NCBI GenBank assembly: GCA_947462335.1
Contig: OX381721.1
Span: forward strand, 38,714,488-38,778,487
Direction of reading: 5' to 3'
DNA from: Harmothoe impar
Lineage: Eukaryota; Annelida; Polychaeta; Phyllodocida; Polynoidae
Length of the DNA stretch: 64,000 nt
The translations under genes and the position numbers were made by a program. Under the pieces are notes generated by a model. It saw nothing but the letters and a program-made list of their open reading frames with translations, did no database searches and was not told the DNA's origin. This document shows positions 27,801 through 33,738 of the stretch, one piece after another. Within the stretch, counting starts at the first letter, position 1. Each line of letters begins with the position of its first letter.

Positions 27801-30800
27801 CCCCCCCCCCCCTTTTGGCCGATTTTAAACTACGAAACCCCAAAAATAGTCAAGTCTTGAGCCCAAATTAACCCTTAACTACTAGAAACGTGTTAAGAAT
27901 AATTTGTTAAGTGCAATGCATGCTTATTATGTTGAATACAGTAGAGCGACAGCAAAAACGTTGGGGAAATGTGAAGGAGGATGGACGCTTATTAGAATTA
28001 AAAAAAAAATTTAAAATTTTTTTTTAATAGTTTTAAATGTTTTTTAAGCGCACTGTTGGCTTAGGCCAAAAAAAAAAGAAGATTTGTTTCAGGTCACCCG
28101 ACCGACCCTATCTAAACAGGGCTGACCCTACGCATTTTTTAAATCCAATTTTGAAGACTTTTTAATATTTTTACACTTTTCTTAGGTCAATTTTAGGTTT
28201 ACAAAAGTTTTGAAAAAATCGTCTAATTTAGAGTACCGGTATGTAAAAAAAAAGTAGGAAAAAAACGACCTTTGAGTTTTTTTCCAATGTTGCCTGAAAC
28301 CAACCTTTTTTTAAATTTGGCCTTATTATATCGAATACACCACGTACCAGCATGTACTGAGAGCTGAGTGCTGCCTCCAGTACCTCCAGCTGTGCCTTCA
28401 CGGGGGCCGCCAGGGTATCGTCCAGTTTACCCGCCAGCACCGCCCGATGTACCACCGGCTGAAACATATGGCATCAAGTTCAAGTCCAGGAAAATGTTAT
28501 TGAATACATTATATATACATCTTATACAGTCTTAACCCTTTATGGACGGATGTCGCTAAAGGATGACATTTGTCATCATAATGCACTAATGCAGCCCCGG
28601 CGAGTAACTCGTCGGGGCTGCATTAGTGCATCATGCCAAACCTTCGGCAGTGTCTTAACCCGGTAAGCCCTAAAAAATAAGTTGTGTTGCGGTATCTCGA
28701 CCGACTCTACGTATTTGGGGCCGACCTTAATTTCTTTAGGACGTTTTTTTTTAATTTTGAGAAAATTCATGACATTTTTGGCGATTTTACTATCAAAATC
28801 ACATATTTTGAAAATTGCAAAAAAAAATGAAATTAAAATCTACCTACCGACCCTATTTATTTTTGGCTATTTTACCGGAACACAACATGTCAACAAAACA
28901 ATTATAGGCCTATGTCCGCATGATGCTTGAATGCTGCTTTGGTGAGTTACTCACCAGAGCTGCATTCATTACGAGTCATGAGCCTAAGTAGGTTACATAT
29001 CTGATATCTTAAAGCTCAATTCCCCTTATTAATGGAGATATATGGGGAACAAAAATGTTGCCCATCTTTCAAGCCTGTGAGCGATAATGGGGGGGGGGGC
29101 GTCAAACCATGTTTTTCTCGGGCGTTCTCACGACCTACTTACATGCCGTATTGGTGCAACAGGACGACAAATGTCACCTTTTAACAACACATAGACTTAT
29201 TTTTTCAGGAAAGGAATGTCTATGAAACTCAATCCTTACCAGTAGAGCGGCGTTTCTCCCATTCCAACCACTGGTCGGCTTTCACCGCGTCTCCCTTGTT
29301 GCCGCCCTCAGCAAATATCAAACTGAAACCATTCAATTCCATGAAAATTATCCTTCAGTAAATTCATCAATAAAGAATCAAATGCCTTACTTTTTAATAC
29401 AGAATACTAATCACGAGGGACACCTCAAAATGATGATCAAGAATATAAGATGAGTTAGCGTCAGTTCTTTGAAGTTTGAGGGTTCTGATTACCGTATTCG
29501 CTATAATAGCACTTATAATCAATATTTATGGCATTTTAGTACAAATGTATTTAAGAGTTTAATTCTCTCCCCAAATCGTGATAATTAAGGCTTTCTTCTA
29601 GTTAATTAAATACCTAAAAAGGTGGGGGGGGGGGGGGGGGCGGGCACTTACTAACACTACAGCATTATGCATTGCCGAGTTAATAGCCAGGACTGCATAA
29701 TTTTTTAACAACAGCGCGGGGGGGGGGGGGGGGGGGGGCAACAAAATTTGGACCCCCTTGACCGGGGTGGGGGGGGGGGGGTTTAAAAGAAAATGTAACC
29801 TGTTTTGAGCCAAAAAAGCCTGCGTGTTACTATGGCCTCATAGGGCCTATGCGTGCACACCGTAAATTTCGACCCCCTTGACCGGGGCGCGCCATCCCCC
29901 CTCCTGTTGTTAAAAAAATTACCACTCTCTTTATAGGCATGTAGCTGGATGCATTATCAACCAACTCCCTGGCCTTCATTGCGGAATTCTTAGGGTGCAT
30001 TATGTAACAGCTTGTACCCATCTGACCGCTGGTACCAGTGCTTATCTCGCCAGTTACCGGCTTAAGTAATGGATGCGCCCACAGGACATCCAGCTTGGTC
30101 CCTATAGAGGGTTGACCTACCTGGTTGCGGAGTTAGCAGAGAAGAGCTGGGTGCCTGTGGACGTCACCAGTACCGGGAGACGGCTCCTCACCAGGTACGC
30201 TACCTGCTGGTCTGTGGAGAAGTAATGAACTATTAGAAGTGGTAATAAATACATATTACGTCTGTGATTCCTAGGGGGGAACGGTGCCTTTCATGGTATG
30301 TGTAATATTAGACGAAGGCCAAACACAGTCCTGCAAAGTAGGGATGTCATCGGTATCATAGGTATCAATATATGGACAAGGTTGTACTGGTAAGATATCG
30401 AAACAATAGCCGGTGATCCACTACTGCGAATTTGCTGCGATTCTGCTGCAAATGTAACTCGTGCGAGTACACACGCACCAAACCTTCCAGCAGTGGATCA
30501 GCTGCTGCGAGTCTCTGTGACAACGTCACTGCGACTGCGAGGGACGAGCGACCTGCGACTAAATTCGCAGAAATCAAAAAGTTTTGATTTTTGCGAGTGT
30601 ACTCGCAAGCCTCTCTCGACCGTCGTACTCGCAACAAATTCGCAGCAGTAGATCACTGGCTAATGTGTATTGATACCTCCTAAATCTCAGCTTTCTATAA
30701 ACAGTGAAAGACTTTTTCAGATATTCCTATCTAATTAGAGGCTTAGCTATGGCCTTTTAAGCAACATTACAAACTGCATTTTTCAAGCCACAATATATGC

Positions 30801-32362
30801 CTTTTTATGTTCAATCTACCCTGTATTTGTGATTATGTGACTGTGAAAATACTTAATATAAACTGATATATCTATATATCGACACCAAAATAGTGAGTAC
30901 CGGTAACTGATAAATAATACAATATAACAGGACTTAATACTTTGCAGTATCCGTAGGGAAATCTTATACTTATTACAAGACTGTTTTATTTACTAAATTT
31001 AGTGTATGTAATGTACCAGGTACTGTTACTGTAGTGGCAGACTGTAGTCTACCCTACTCACACTATGCACTACAGACAGAACAGTGTTGCCGAAATAACA
31101 CCGGCACGCCGGCGTAGAACCTTAATGGCCGGCGTAGGGCTTTAGGACGCAGGCCACAATGGGCCTGGCCTGCCATGATCCCAGCTTCCTAATAGTAATG
31201 GTGAAAGAATTTTTCAAATCGGCCATATTTGTAAAATTGAGTATCTTTTCAATTTCTTTTAAGTTTGTGCATAGTACATTTTCTATAAAACAAGTTATAA
31301 TGGAGTTCAGAAGGGACCTTGGAATATCAAAATTTATATGGCCTGCGTGAGAAGGAAATGGCCTGCGTAAGATGCCAAGACGCAGGCCACCTTGGCCTGC
31401 GTTGAAAAAATGTTTTCGGCAACACTGCAGAATAGGCCTACTGAAGTCACTGAAAATTTGTGAAATTGAAAATATCAATATTAATCAGACTTTAAGTTTA
31501 ATTTTAATTACATTATTGATCATGTCTCCAAAGCCCGGGGGGGGGGGATACTTGAACTTTTTCTGATAGTGATATGGGTGTGCGGCTGGACCTATGACAA
31601 CCCTTACCCTTGCTAGGGAGCTTTTGTGTCCAAAACATACCCTTGCTAGAGCACTTTTGGCCCAAAAAATCCTTGTTTTGACGAGAAAAATCACGAAATA
31701 TATACTTAATGGGTCATTTTACAGAGAAATTGTCCTCATGTCTCGGAAATATTCGGGAAAAATAGGAAAAAGGGGTACATTTCGGTGAAAAGCAAAAATG
31801 TGACCCTTGCTAGGGCGATTTTGTTGAAAGTAGACCCTTGCTAGGGACATTTTTCCTTCAAAACAGGACCCTTGCTAGGGAGATTTTGCTGAAAAAGTAC
31901 CCTTGCCAGCTGCACACATGTGTATACAAAATATACCAAGTGCCCCCCCCCCCCCCGGGCTCCAAAAAGTCTTGGCAAAGACTGAAAGTTTGTGAAACTG
32001 TGAAAGACTCGAAGTTCAAACTATGGTCAAAGTTAAAGACTTGAAACTTTGATGGTTTAAAGAACGTCTTTGACACTATAGCTTAGGTCCGGGAGTTGAG
32101 GACACAGTTACACCACCCCAGTGAATCATGACATCATTCTGCGAAACTTGAAAAAAGCCACACTCCCTGTAAATGTGGCAGTGTGTCAGTGTCACTGTAT
32201 CCGTGGCCAGGCTGTTGCCTGAGTGAGCGATAATACGTGAAACATGTCATACTACTCACCCGATGGGTTCACAAGTTTAACCTGGAGATTCTTGTTATTC
32301 ACACTGGCAGCTATGTGTATCTTCAAGCCCTGAAAGTTTCCTTCGTCCGTGTGAAGCTCCAT
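666..32362 (-). CDS. MARS1: Cytosolic methionyl-tRNA synthetase gene, 23 exons seen, 3' end outside window
   Basis: Charges initiator and elongator tRNA-Met with methionine in the cytosol. Exon translations follow animal MARS1 from end to end: GST-like N-terminal domain (exons 1-5), linker (exons 6-7), Rossmann catalytic core with the HIGH-type PHLGN motif (exon 8) and [13 protein letters not shown] (exon 9), zinc-knuckle insertion [17 protein letters not shown] (exon 11), KMSKS-type FSKSRG (exon 14), anticodon-binding helices (exons 15-18), then WHEP domains (exons 20-23). Splice sites were placed by hand and phases agree at every junction except exon 3 to 4. The family is known to join the multi-synthetase complex through its GST-like domain; WHEP domains bind RNA or proteins. 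Human MARS1 has one WHEP domain; here two are complete and a third begins. No in-frame stop was seen, so the gene looks functional. Confidence 0.95.
1669..1782 (-). CDS. MARS1: MARS1 exon 22 (first half of WHEP 2)
   Basis: 38 codons: basic linker [19 protein letters not shown], then [19 protein letters not shown] helix 1. Acceptor CAG at 1783-1785, donor GTGAGG from 1668. Phase 0 at both ends. Confidence 0.88.
2045..2345. mobile_element. Degraded short inverted-repeat element, related to the copy at 61906
   Basis: Shares with 61906-62216 the phrases 'caatggattttg', 'gtgcgcataatccattg' and a 'ctaagtggaccctta' core, in reverse orientation. Both arms are degraded. Confidence 0.5.
2384..2527 (-). 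CDS. MARS1: MARS1 exon 21 (second half of WHEP 1)
   Basis: 48 codons: [20 protein letters not shown] then [14 protein letters not shown], the basic second helix of WHEP 1, plus a Lys-rich tail. Acceptor CAG at 2528-2530, donor GTAAGG from 2383. Confidence 0.92.
2568..2945. mobile_element. Inverted-repeat element, ACCGTAAAAC ends
   Basis: Left end 'taccgtaaaacaccgcc' and right end 'ggcggggttttacggtg' are inverted copies. The inside is rich in 'aataagcgcc' and 'cttataggcg' words. No coding capacity. Confidence 0.6.
2946..3208. repeat. Interspersed repeat, copy 1 of a pair
   Basis: About 260 bp closely resembling 3800-4112. Shared blocks include 'atatctcaagtt', 'cctcgcagtaggacagat', 'caatacagcagtga' and 'gcctggtccta'. 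Perhaps a SINE, but no pol III boxes were recognised. Confidence 0.6.
3317..3481. mobile_element. Inverted-repeat element, ACTGT...ACAGT type
   Basis: Ends 'actgtgaaagtacttt' and 'aagtactttgacagt' are inverted copies; inside are 'tttcgcg'/'cgcgaaa' words. Same family as 15333-15523 and 15806-16014. Confidence 0.6.
3521..3592 (-). CDS. MARS1: MARS1 exon 20 (first half of WHEP 1)
   Basis: 24 codons ending [13 protein letters not shown], helix 1 of a WHEP domain. The domain is split by a phase-0 intron after Gln. Acceptor CAG at 3593-3595, donor GTAGGT from 3520. Confidence 0.88.
3774..4112. repeat. (ATTG)n microsatellite and interspersed repeat copy 2
   Basis: A run of 'gattgatt' at 3774-3803 is followed by a second copy of the ~260-bp repeat found at 2946. 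Confidence 0.65.
4113..4275. repeat. Palindromic AATGCAGCCC family, intron copy
   Basis: Two hairpin units of 'aatgcagccctg..gagtaactc' type followed by their inverse, joined by 'accctagagggttgagacac'. The family recurs at 10200, 13660, 13920, 14180, 28560 and 28915. Confidence 0.6.
4531..4846. mobile_element. GGCCACAC-ended MITE
   Basis: Terminal 'ggccacac' and 'gtgtggcc' with longer imperfect arms ('aagttcgtctac' against 'gtagaccaactt'). Flanked by CAG on both sides (4528-4530, 4847-4849), consistent with a 3-bp target duplication. Noncoding. Confidence 0.65.
4879..4956 (-). CDS. MARS1: MARS1 exon 19 (link to WHEP region)
   Basis: 26 codons, [26 protein letters not shown]; the 'PLFQK' segment follows GHRIGT as in other animal MARS1. 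Acceptor CAG at 4957-4959, donor GTAAG from 4878. Phase 0 at both ends. Confidence 0.9.
5574..8297. repeat. G-rich minisatellite (~37-bp unit), interrupted at 6015-6821
   Basis: Dozens of units built around 'gtgggtgggtttatacatg' followed by a G-run of 4-16 bases and 'ttaaggtg'. The G-run length varies most. The right edge forms the splice donor of MARS1 exon 18. Every strand and frame stays open for long stretches, but the repeated Gly/Trp and Pro/His peptides are repeat artefacts. Confidence 0.95.
6015..6821. mobile_element. Nonautonomous hAT-like element inside the minisatellite
   Basis: Left end CAGAGCTGCCAACCTC and inverted right end CAGGGCTGCCAGGTAG. Flanked on both sides by GGGTGG (6009-6014, 6822-6827), consistent with a target duplication within the array. 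The interior repeats 'cgtact' words and has no transposase. Confidence 0.75.
8302..8485 (-). CDS. MARS1: MARS1 exon 18 (end of anticodon-binding domain)
   Basis: 61 codons: [33 protein letters not shown] and LPAGHRIGT are conserved. Acceptor CAG at 8486-8488. Donor GTGAGT (8301-8296) lies inside the first unit of a G-rich minisatellite, and a 39-bp array seeded from this exon lies upstream. Confidence 0.95.
8497..9204. repeat. 39-bp minisatellite seeded from MARS1 exon 18
   Basis: About 18 units of 36-39 bp, each carrying 'actgacagggggcggccatg' then 'ttggctgcatgaaccaat'. The first part of the unit is the inner part of exon 18 (8427-8460). Several units have a deletion ('aatcattacagg'). Confidence 0.95.
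9191..9240 (-). pseudogene. Truncated duplicate of the 5' part of MARS1 exon 18
   Basis: At the far end of the 39-bp array a second copy of the exon start appears, with its acceptor (TTCAG) and AGCGCGTGCAGGCACGGTGG. It reads like the real exon for about 14 codons, then runs into array sequence. A duplicated exon edge, probably not coding. Confidence 0.8.
9266..9346. mobile_element. 81-bp snap-back element
   Basis: The two 20-base arms ('tttaaaggcgcactgaaccc' and its exact inverse) surround a 41-base loop containing TGACGTCA. Probably a miniature inverted-repeat transposon. Confidence 0.75.
9567..9671 (-). CDS. MARS1: MARS1 exon 17 (anticodon-binding domain)
   Basis: Encodes [20 protein letters not shown] then [19 protein letters not shown]...PW carries tRNA anticodon-contact residues in the family. 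The donor that restores phase with exon 18 is GTACGC (9566-9561), a weak 5' splice site. The reading frame stays open past it to a stronger GTAAGAG site at 9505-9499, but the sequence there no longer resembles MetRS. Confidence 0.9.
9969..10138. mobile_element. Inverted-repeat element, TACCGTATTCGAC ends
   Basis: Left end 'taccgtattcgacttaataa' and right end 'ttattacgtcgaatacggta' are near-perfect inverse copies; 'aataagcgcacac' words follow. A remnant lies near 14100, a diverged copy at 27718-27950. Confidence 0.8.
10200..10330. repeat. Palindromic AATGCAGC family copy
   Basis: Hairpin-type 'catgatgcaccaatgcagc' and inverse with a 'gacccttcaggagtgtctc' bridge, as at 4113 and 13660. Confidence 0.6.
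10344..10730. mobile_element. GGCCAC-ended MITE with TTA target duplication
   Basis: Left arm 'ggccacactttttttattct', right arm inverse 'aattttaaaaaaaagtggcc', both continuing into 'ttgggtta'. TTA on each side (10341-10343, 10731-10733). Inside is a perfect hairpin, 'cttcgcctat' with its inverse, at 10443-10468. TWA duplications suggest a PIF/Harbinger origin. Confidence 0.75.
10752..10883 (-). CDS. MARS1: MARS1 exon 16 (anticodon-binding domain)
   Basis: 43 codons, [20 protein letters not shown] to YLNNLEKI. One base in, two bases out; both shared codons read Arg. Acceptor CAG at 10884-10886, donor GTCTGT from 10751. Confidence 0.95.
11240..12120. repeat. 16-bp minisatellite carrying copies of the MARS1 exon 15 donor
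   Basis: Unit GGTTGTTGCTATACAA repeated about 45 times. Between runs sit five copies (near 11243, 11563, 11702, 11828 and 11922) of the exon 15 end and its splice donor ('gtggtacccacctctgtatg' type). Long frames through it are artefacts of a 16-bp unit with few stops. Confidence 0.95.
12124..12203 (-). CDS. MARS1: MARS1 exon 15 (anticodon-binding domain start)
   Basis: Encodes [20 protein letters not shown] then LGNFIQ, ending in phase 2 (CG) before donor GTGGGT at 12123. The same exon end plus donor is repeated several times in the 16-bp array immediately downstream (11240-12120). Confidence 0.93.
12204..13164. other. MARS1 intron 14
   Basis: AT-rich unique sequence; no repeat, exon or RNA gene recognised. 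Confidence 0.5.
13165..13298 (-). CDS. MARS1: MARS1 exon 14 (KMSKS-type motif)
   Basis: Encodes [20 protein letters not shown] (FSKSRG is the KMSKS-type loop that stabilises the ATP transition state) and [15 protein letters not shown]. Acceptor TAG at 13299-13301, donor GTAGGG from 13164. Confidence 0.97.
13325..13604. mobile_element. GGCCAAA-ended MITE
   Basis: Arms 'ggtgtttcaggtcacccgac' and inverse 'gttacctgaaacaaaccttt' with GGCC ends; inner 'cgaccctat' and 'cgaccctac' words. Copies at 17426-17670, 28064-28322 and a broken one at 1385-1660. Confidence 0.7.
13655..14345. repeat. Three palindromic AATGCAGCCC copies
   Basis: Copies near 13660-13760, 13920-13980 and 14180-14345, each with 'catgatgcatgaatgcagcc' and inverse 'gctgcattcatgcatcatg' style arms. 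Part of the TACCGTATTC-type element remains near 14100. Confidence 0.6.
14393..14657. mobile_element. MITE with GTTGTGTTC ends
   Basis: Left 'gagttgtgttcaagtaacat' and right 'gatacctgaacacaactttt' are inverse arms; inner 'tagggtaggtaggtc'/'tagggtcgctaggg' words link it to the GGCCAAA family. Second copy at 28673-28890. Confidence 0.65.
14675..14888 (-). CDS. MARS1: MARS1 exon 13 (methionine-site region)
   Basis: Encodes [20 protein letters not shown], then [12 protein letters not shown], universally conserved in MetRS. Acceptor TAG at 14889-14891, donor GTCAGT from 14674. The first ~80 bases of this exon, with their acceptor, recur three times in the upstream intron (14965-15573). Confidence 0.97.
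14889..15580 (-). pseudogene. Tandem partial duplicates of MARS1 exon 13
   Basis: Three further copies of the exon's first ~80 bases, each with its TAG acceptor and the [20 protein letters not shown] stretch (start bases near 15043, 15213 and 15573), ~155-bp period with 'gggttatacacagacatagg' spacers. Each copy runs out after EKW with no donor. The third copy is split by a MITE at 15333-15523. Confidence 0.88.
15333..15523. mobile_element. ACTGTA...TACAGT MITE inserted in exon 13 copy
   Basis: Ends 'actgtagacgtatatatttt' and 'aagtacgtttacagt' are inverse; 'ttttcgcg' words inside. It interrupts the third exon 13 fragment, so it arrived after that duplication. Confidence 0.7.
15806..16014. mobile_element. 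ACTGTA...TACAGT MITE, second copy
   Basis: Ends 'actgtaaatgtattttattt' and 'aaatatgtacgtttacagt'; interior rich in 'tttcgcggat'/'atccgcgaaa'. Confidence 0.7.
16025..16640. mobile_element. Element with inverted clusters of GGAACGATCGTACCA
   Basis: The left arm (16040-16150) repeats 'gggaacgatcgtacca' variants about four times; the right arm (16450-16625) repeats the inverse 'tggtacgatcattcc' about seven times. The middle is unique. Confidence 0.65.
17230..17400 (-). CDS. MARS1: MARS1 exon 12 (catalytic core)
   Basis: 57 codons ending [15 protein letters not shown], a conserved MetRS block just before the methionine-site exon. Acceptor CAG at 17401-17403, donor GTACC from 17229. Phase 0 at both ends. 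Confidence 0.96.
17426..17670. mobile_element. GGCCAAA-family MITE, inverted copy
   Basis: Arms 'aaggtttgttttaggtaaca' and 'gtgacctgaaacaaaccttt'; 'gtagggtcggtaggtc' inside. Same family as 13325-13604. Confidence 0.65.
18413..18599 (-). CDS. MARS1: MARS1 exon 11 (zinc-knuckle insertion)
   Basis: 62 whole codons after one shared base. Contains [30 protein letters not shown] and RCKACGN: CPLC, CDKC and CKAC pairs, enough for the two knuckles typical of this subfamily together with exon 10. Acceptor CAG at 18600-18602, donor from 18412. Confidence 0.96.
18600..19106. other. MARS1 intron 10
   Basis: Long G-, A- and T-runs with a partly duplicated 'aagtcagttt' phrase; nothing else recognised. 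Confidence 0.5.
19107..19196 (-). CDS. MARS1: MARS1 exon 10 (catalytic core, first zinc-knuckle Cys pair)
   Basis: Encodes [20 protein letters not shown] then [10 protein letters not shown]; the CVQC pair opens the zinc-binding connective insertion. Acceptor CAG at 19197-19199, donor GTGAGG from 19106. Confidence 0.95.
   Translation of the reverse strand, partial: DSTRHLLEAARERPHSEGLCGTTTVCAMQ
19301..19519. mobile_element. Inverted-repeat element, CCGTAAATT ends
   Basis: Left 'taccgtaaattaccgcgtac' against right 'gtacgcgggaatttacggca'. Interior 'gtataacccgcaccc' words; related to 22073-22291, 27133-27720 and 33910-34100. Confidence 0.7.
20039..20242 (-). CDS. MARS1: MARS1 exon 9 (catalytic core)
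   Basis: Encodes [20 protein letters not shown], then [13 protein letters not shown] and [13 protein letters not shown], all strongly conserved in eukaryotic MetRS. Acceptor TAG at 20243-20245, donor GTAGGG from 20038, phase 2 out. Confidence 0.97.
20243..20769. other. MARS1 intron 8
   Basis: AT-rich; no repeat, exon or RNA gene recognised. Confidence 0.5.
20770..20886 (-). CDS. MARS1: MARS1 exon 8 (Rossmann core, HIGH-type motif)
   Basis: Start of the catalytic domain: [20 protein letters not shown], with PHLGN as the HIGH-type ATP-binding motif, then [10 protein letters not shown]. Acceptor CAG at 20887-20889, donor GTCGGT from 20769, phase 2 out. Confidence 0.97.
20907..21243. mobile_element. 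GGCCACTC-ended MITE with TTA target duplication
   Basis: Left 'ggccactcaaaagtaaaaag', right 'ttatttttttgagtggcc'; 'tttctcatcacc' and 'ggtgatgagaaa' form the inner arms. TTA flanks both sides. Another copy at 61870-62553. Confidence 0.8.
21721..21821 (-). CDS. MARS1: MARS1 exon 7 (linker)
   Basis: Linker exon [20 protein letters not shown] to HEKPVHP. Acceptor CAG at 21822-21824, donor GTAAGT from 21720. Its last two bases (AT) join the first base of exon 8 to read Ile, directly before [10 protein letters not shown]. Confidence 0.82.
22073..22291. mobile_element. Inverted-repeat element with 'tataagccgca' words
   Basis: Left 'cctcgcgtataaacctaact' and right 'gcttatacgcgaggttttta' are inverse. 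Relatives at 27133-27720 and 33910-34100. Confidence 0.65.
22427..23918. mobile_element. TAGGGATGTCATTGA-ended element with nested insertion
   Basis: Left end TAGGGATGTCATTGATAACC; inverted right end reads TAGGAATGTCATTGACATCC. The interior has 'atcgatac' words. It is split by the element at 22698-23752. A half copy starts at 30339. Confidence 0.75.
22698..23752. mobile_element. hAT-like CAGGGGTAGACACTAAC element, nested
   Basis: Left CAGGGGTAGACACTAACGCT and right inverse CAGGGGTAGACACTAACATT. GGCCCGG-rich subterminal blocks on both sides. A MITE remnant lies inside near 23430-23640. No transposase. Confidence 0.75.
23989..24093 (-). CDS. MARS1: MARS1 exon 6 (linker)
   Basis: 35 codons, Ala/Pro/Val-rich linker between the GST-like and catalytic domains (ends [10 protein letters not shown]). 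Acceptor TAG at 24094-24096, donor GTAAGG from 23988. Assigned by strand, phase 0 on both sides and position; the linker itself is not conserved. Confidence 0.8.
24598..25022. repeat. ~60-bp minisatellite, about seven units
   Basis: Unit contains 'ttttctcgccaaatcgggtg' then 'tttttaggcaaatttcac' and 'tttgcgatttcaaac'. Units differ by a few bases. In an intron of MARS1. Confidence 0.9.
25023..26361. other. Rest of MARS1 intron 5
   Basis: Mostly unique sequence. A short hairpin element at about 25829-25901 has ends 'gacaccggcggcg' and 'gcccgccggtgtc'. No exon seen. Confidence 0.5.
26362..26556 (-). CDS. MARS1: MARS1 exon 5 (GST C-terminal domain)
   Basis: 65 codons, beginning [19 protein letters not shown], the GST-C 'SxADxxxW' helix region, and continuing through [13 protein letters not shown]. 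Acceptor CAG at 26557-26559, donor GTAAGT from 26361. Phase 0 at both ends. Confidence 0.92.
27133..27950. mobile_element. Two adjacent inverted-repeat elements
   Basis: 27133-27720: 'ccgtaaaacctcccgtataa' against 'cttatatgccagattttacg', interrupted at about 27300-27640 by unrelated sequence. 27718-27950: a diverged TACCGTATTC-type copy with 'aataagtgtacatcccc' repeats. Confidence 0.55.
28064..28322. mobile_element. GGCCAAA-ended MITE with TTA target duplication
   Basis: GGCC at both ends, arms 'gatttgtttcaggtcacccg' and inverse, TTA at 28061-28063 and 28323-28325. Confidence 0.75.
28348..28458 (-). CDS. MARS1: MARS1 exon 4 (GST-like domain, C-terminal helices)
   Basis: 37 codons, [20 protein letters not shown] and on to SSQYML. 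Acceptor CAG at 28459-28461, donor GTACGT from 28347. Open only in phase 0. Confidence 0.88.
28560..28985. repeat. Palindromic AATGCAGCCCC copies and a GTTGTGTT MITE
   Basis: 28588-28627 is a near-perfect palindrome, 'taatgcagccccggcgagt' followed by its inverse. 28673-28890 has arms 'aagttgtgttgcggta' and 'taccggaacacaac'. Half a palindromic copy at 28915-28985. Confidence 0.65.
29240..29322 (-). CDS. MARS1: MARS1 exon 3 (GST-like domain)
   Basis: Encodes [20 protein letters not shown] and WEKRRST; the QWLEWE motif is a MARS1 hallmark. Acceptor CAG at 29323-29325, donor GTAAGG from 29239. It ends in phase 1, while the next exon found is open only in phase 0. A very short unseen exon or a one-base assembly error is likely between them. 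Confidence 0.88.
29323..30120. other. MARS1 intron 2
   Basis: Contains G-runs of 15-20 bases (29622-29640, 29717-29738, 29766-29780) and a twice-used 'gacccccttgaccggggtgg'-like phrase. No exon seen. Confidence 0.5.
30121..30211 (-). CDS. MARS1: MARS1 exon 2 (GST-like domain)
   Basis: Encodes [20 protein letters not shown] and on to FSANSAT, matching the 'PVL...LFS..A' strand-turn of the MARS1 GST-like domain. Acceptor CAG at 30212-30214, donor GTAGGT from 30120. Phase 1 in, phase 2 out. Confidence 0.9.
30339..30662. mobile_element. Nested inverted-repeat elements
   Basis: A TAGGGATGTCAT end starts at 30339. Inside lies a 256-bp element at 30407-30662: left 'tagccggtgatccactactg' against right inverse 'tagccagtgatctactgctg', continuing as 'cgaatttg'. 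Interior full of 'ctgcgag'/'ctcgcag' words. Confidence 0.7.
31082..31427. mobile_element. hAT-like element, 5-bp target duplication
   Basis: Ends CAGTGTTGCCGAAA and TTTTCGGCAACACTG. CAGAA is present just outside both ends (31077-31081 and 31428-31432). Interior 'gcaggcca' and 'ggcctgc' words; no coding. Confidence 0.8.
31531..31962. mobile_element. Element with AAGCCCGGGGGG ends
   Basis: G-run left end and C-run right end are inverse; the interior repeats 'cccttgctaggg' about six times. Confidence 0.6.
32260..32362 (-). CDS. MARS1: MARS1 exon 1 (start codon, GST-like domain)
   Basis: The ATG at 32362-32360 opens a 34-codon first exon ([18 protein letters not shown]...). Donor GTGAGT follows at 32259. 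It ends in phase 1, and its last G joins AC of exon 2 to give Asp, which supports the join. The N-terminus is poorly conserved in the family, so the start rests on frame and splice phase. Confidence 0.8.
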
Positions 32363-33738
32363 ATTGTTGTTGACTTTGTGAGAATATTAGTAAACAATCA
32401 GGGTGTCTTTCATCACCCGGCGTTTCTGCTGCACGTGTGTACTGGTGTGGGCTGGGGCCCCTGCCGTCCTCCTGCCGTCACTGCGGCAGGCACGGGACGC
32501 CCGCCCGCCCACCTGTCGCAGCTCGCCGACTCAATTCTCGGACAGTTTGCTTTTCCCCTCACTGCTGAGGTCGTCTACCTCAGTTTCTAATGTAAAAACT
32601 CTACAGAATACATTGCCAGGGCCCCTTAGCACAATCTTAAAAATGGGCATTAGCCAAAACCTATTATTTATATATGTTATGGGGGGTCCTTTGTGGAAAT
32701 TCAATGTGCCCAATTCTCGGACACCTTGCCCAGTTCCCGGACAGTCTCCCCTTTTTAAAGATAACTTGGTATGTGGAGACAGCATTACCACAATTATTGT
32801 AGTTTTTAGGTCTAGATGTGTAAAAACAGTTTGCAGGTTGTTTTCTTGGGTTTTATCTGTACTTAATTATTGGCTAGGCCTTGTTTGAAATAGCCATGGT
32901 ACTTTGCCCAATTCTAGGACAGTGCTTTTTAGTATGGTCCGATTCCTGGACAAAATTCAGTGGTTTTGCTACCTTATTTCAGGGCATTGCTCACAGAAGG
33001 CAGCACATATGCCAATATCCCTCAATGACTCACTGGGACCAATGTGACAATTATATATCTGTAACAGACACCAAAATAGAATAAAATAGTTGCTGGAGAG
33101 AGGAGAAAACTTCTTTGGGCCTTAAAATCGTCCGGGAACTGGACCTGTCCGGGAATTGGGCAGTTTACCCTAAGCACTCCACAGTGAAATTCACTGAGTC
33201 ATGAATGGTGAATCTCACCACACGCACTGGCTCGTCTGCCGATTTTGAAAACACAGAGCAGCCGACTCGTACTCATGAACCAGGGGATTAGCGACTTACT
33301 CAGGAATGCTCCGGAGTGAGTGGGCGGCCGGTCGCATGCGGCTAGTTTCCAAACGCGCCCAATGCCTGGAGTAATATACTAGTTACCAAATATTCCGCCA
33401 GCTGGCGACATCGCTGTGATATCGCTGTGTTAGTTTCTAAATATTCCGTCTGGGGGCGATATAGTCGCTTCATCAGATCTTCCCGCCAGCGAAGTCTGAC
33501 TTTGGAATAACCCCGGAGGGTACTCATGATCTACTCATGAGGATGCGGGAATGCGAGTATTTCACACTATAGGCTCCACCCCCAATGCACTCATGTGCAC
33601 TAATGTGTTCCTGAGCCAAGTGTCCATCCTGCTGGGAGTATTCAGTTGCCTCCGCACCCTCGTCGAGCATTATCACTCTCGCCTGCAGGCGTTGTAGAAG
33701 ATTCCCGTCAACGAATTCCTTACCAATTACCAACCGAA
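32363..33738. other. Region between MARS1 and gene A
   Basis: MARS1 and gene A point away from each other, so both promoters must lie here. No TATA box was recognised. 32530-33170 carries inverted 'caattctcggacagt'/'gtccgggaattgggc' repeats, likely a short transposon. The G and C content rises near 32450-32530. Confidence 0.5.

Noticed and set aside
33342..33733. Two minus-strand frames (61 and 69 codons) before gene A
   Set aside because: Overlap the start of gene A on the other strand, have no splice or poly(A) support, and one contains a duplicated 'ggaatatttagaaactaac' phrase.
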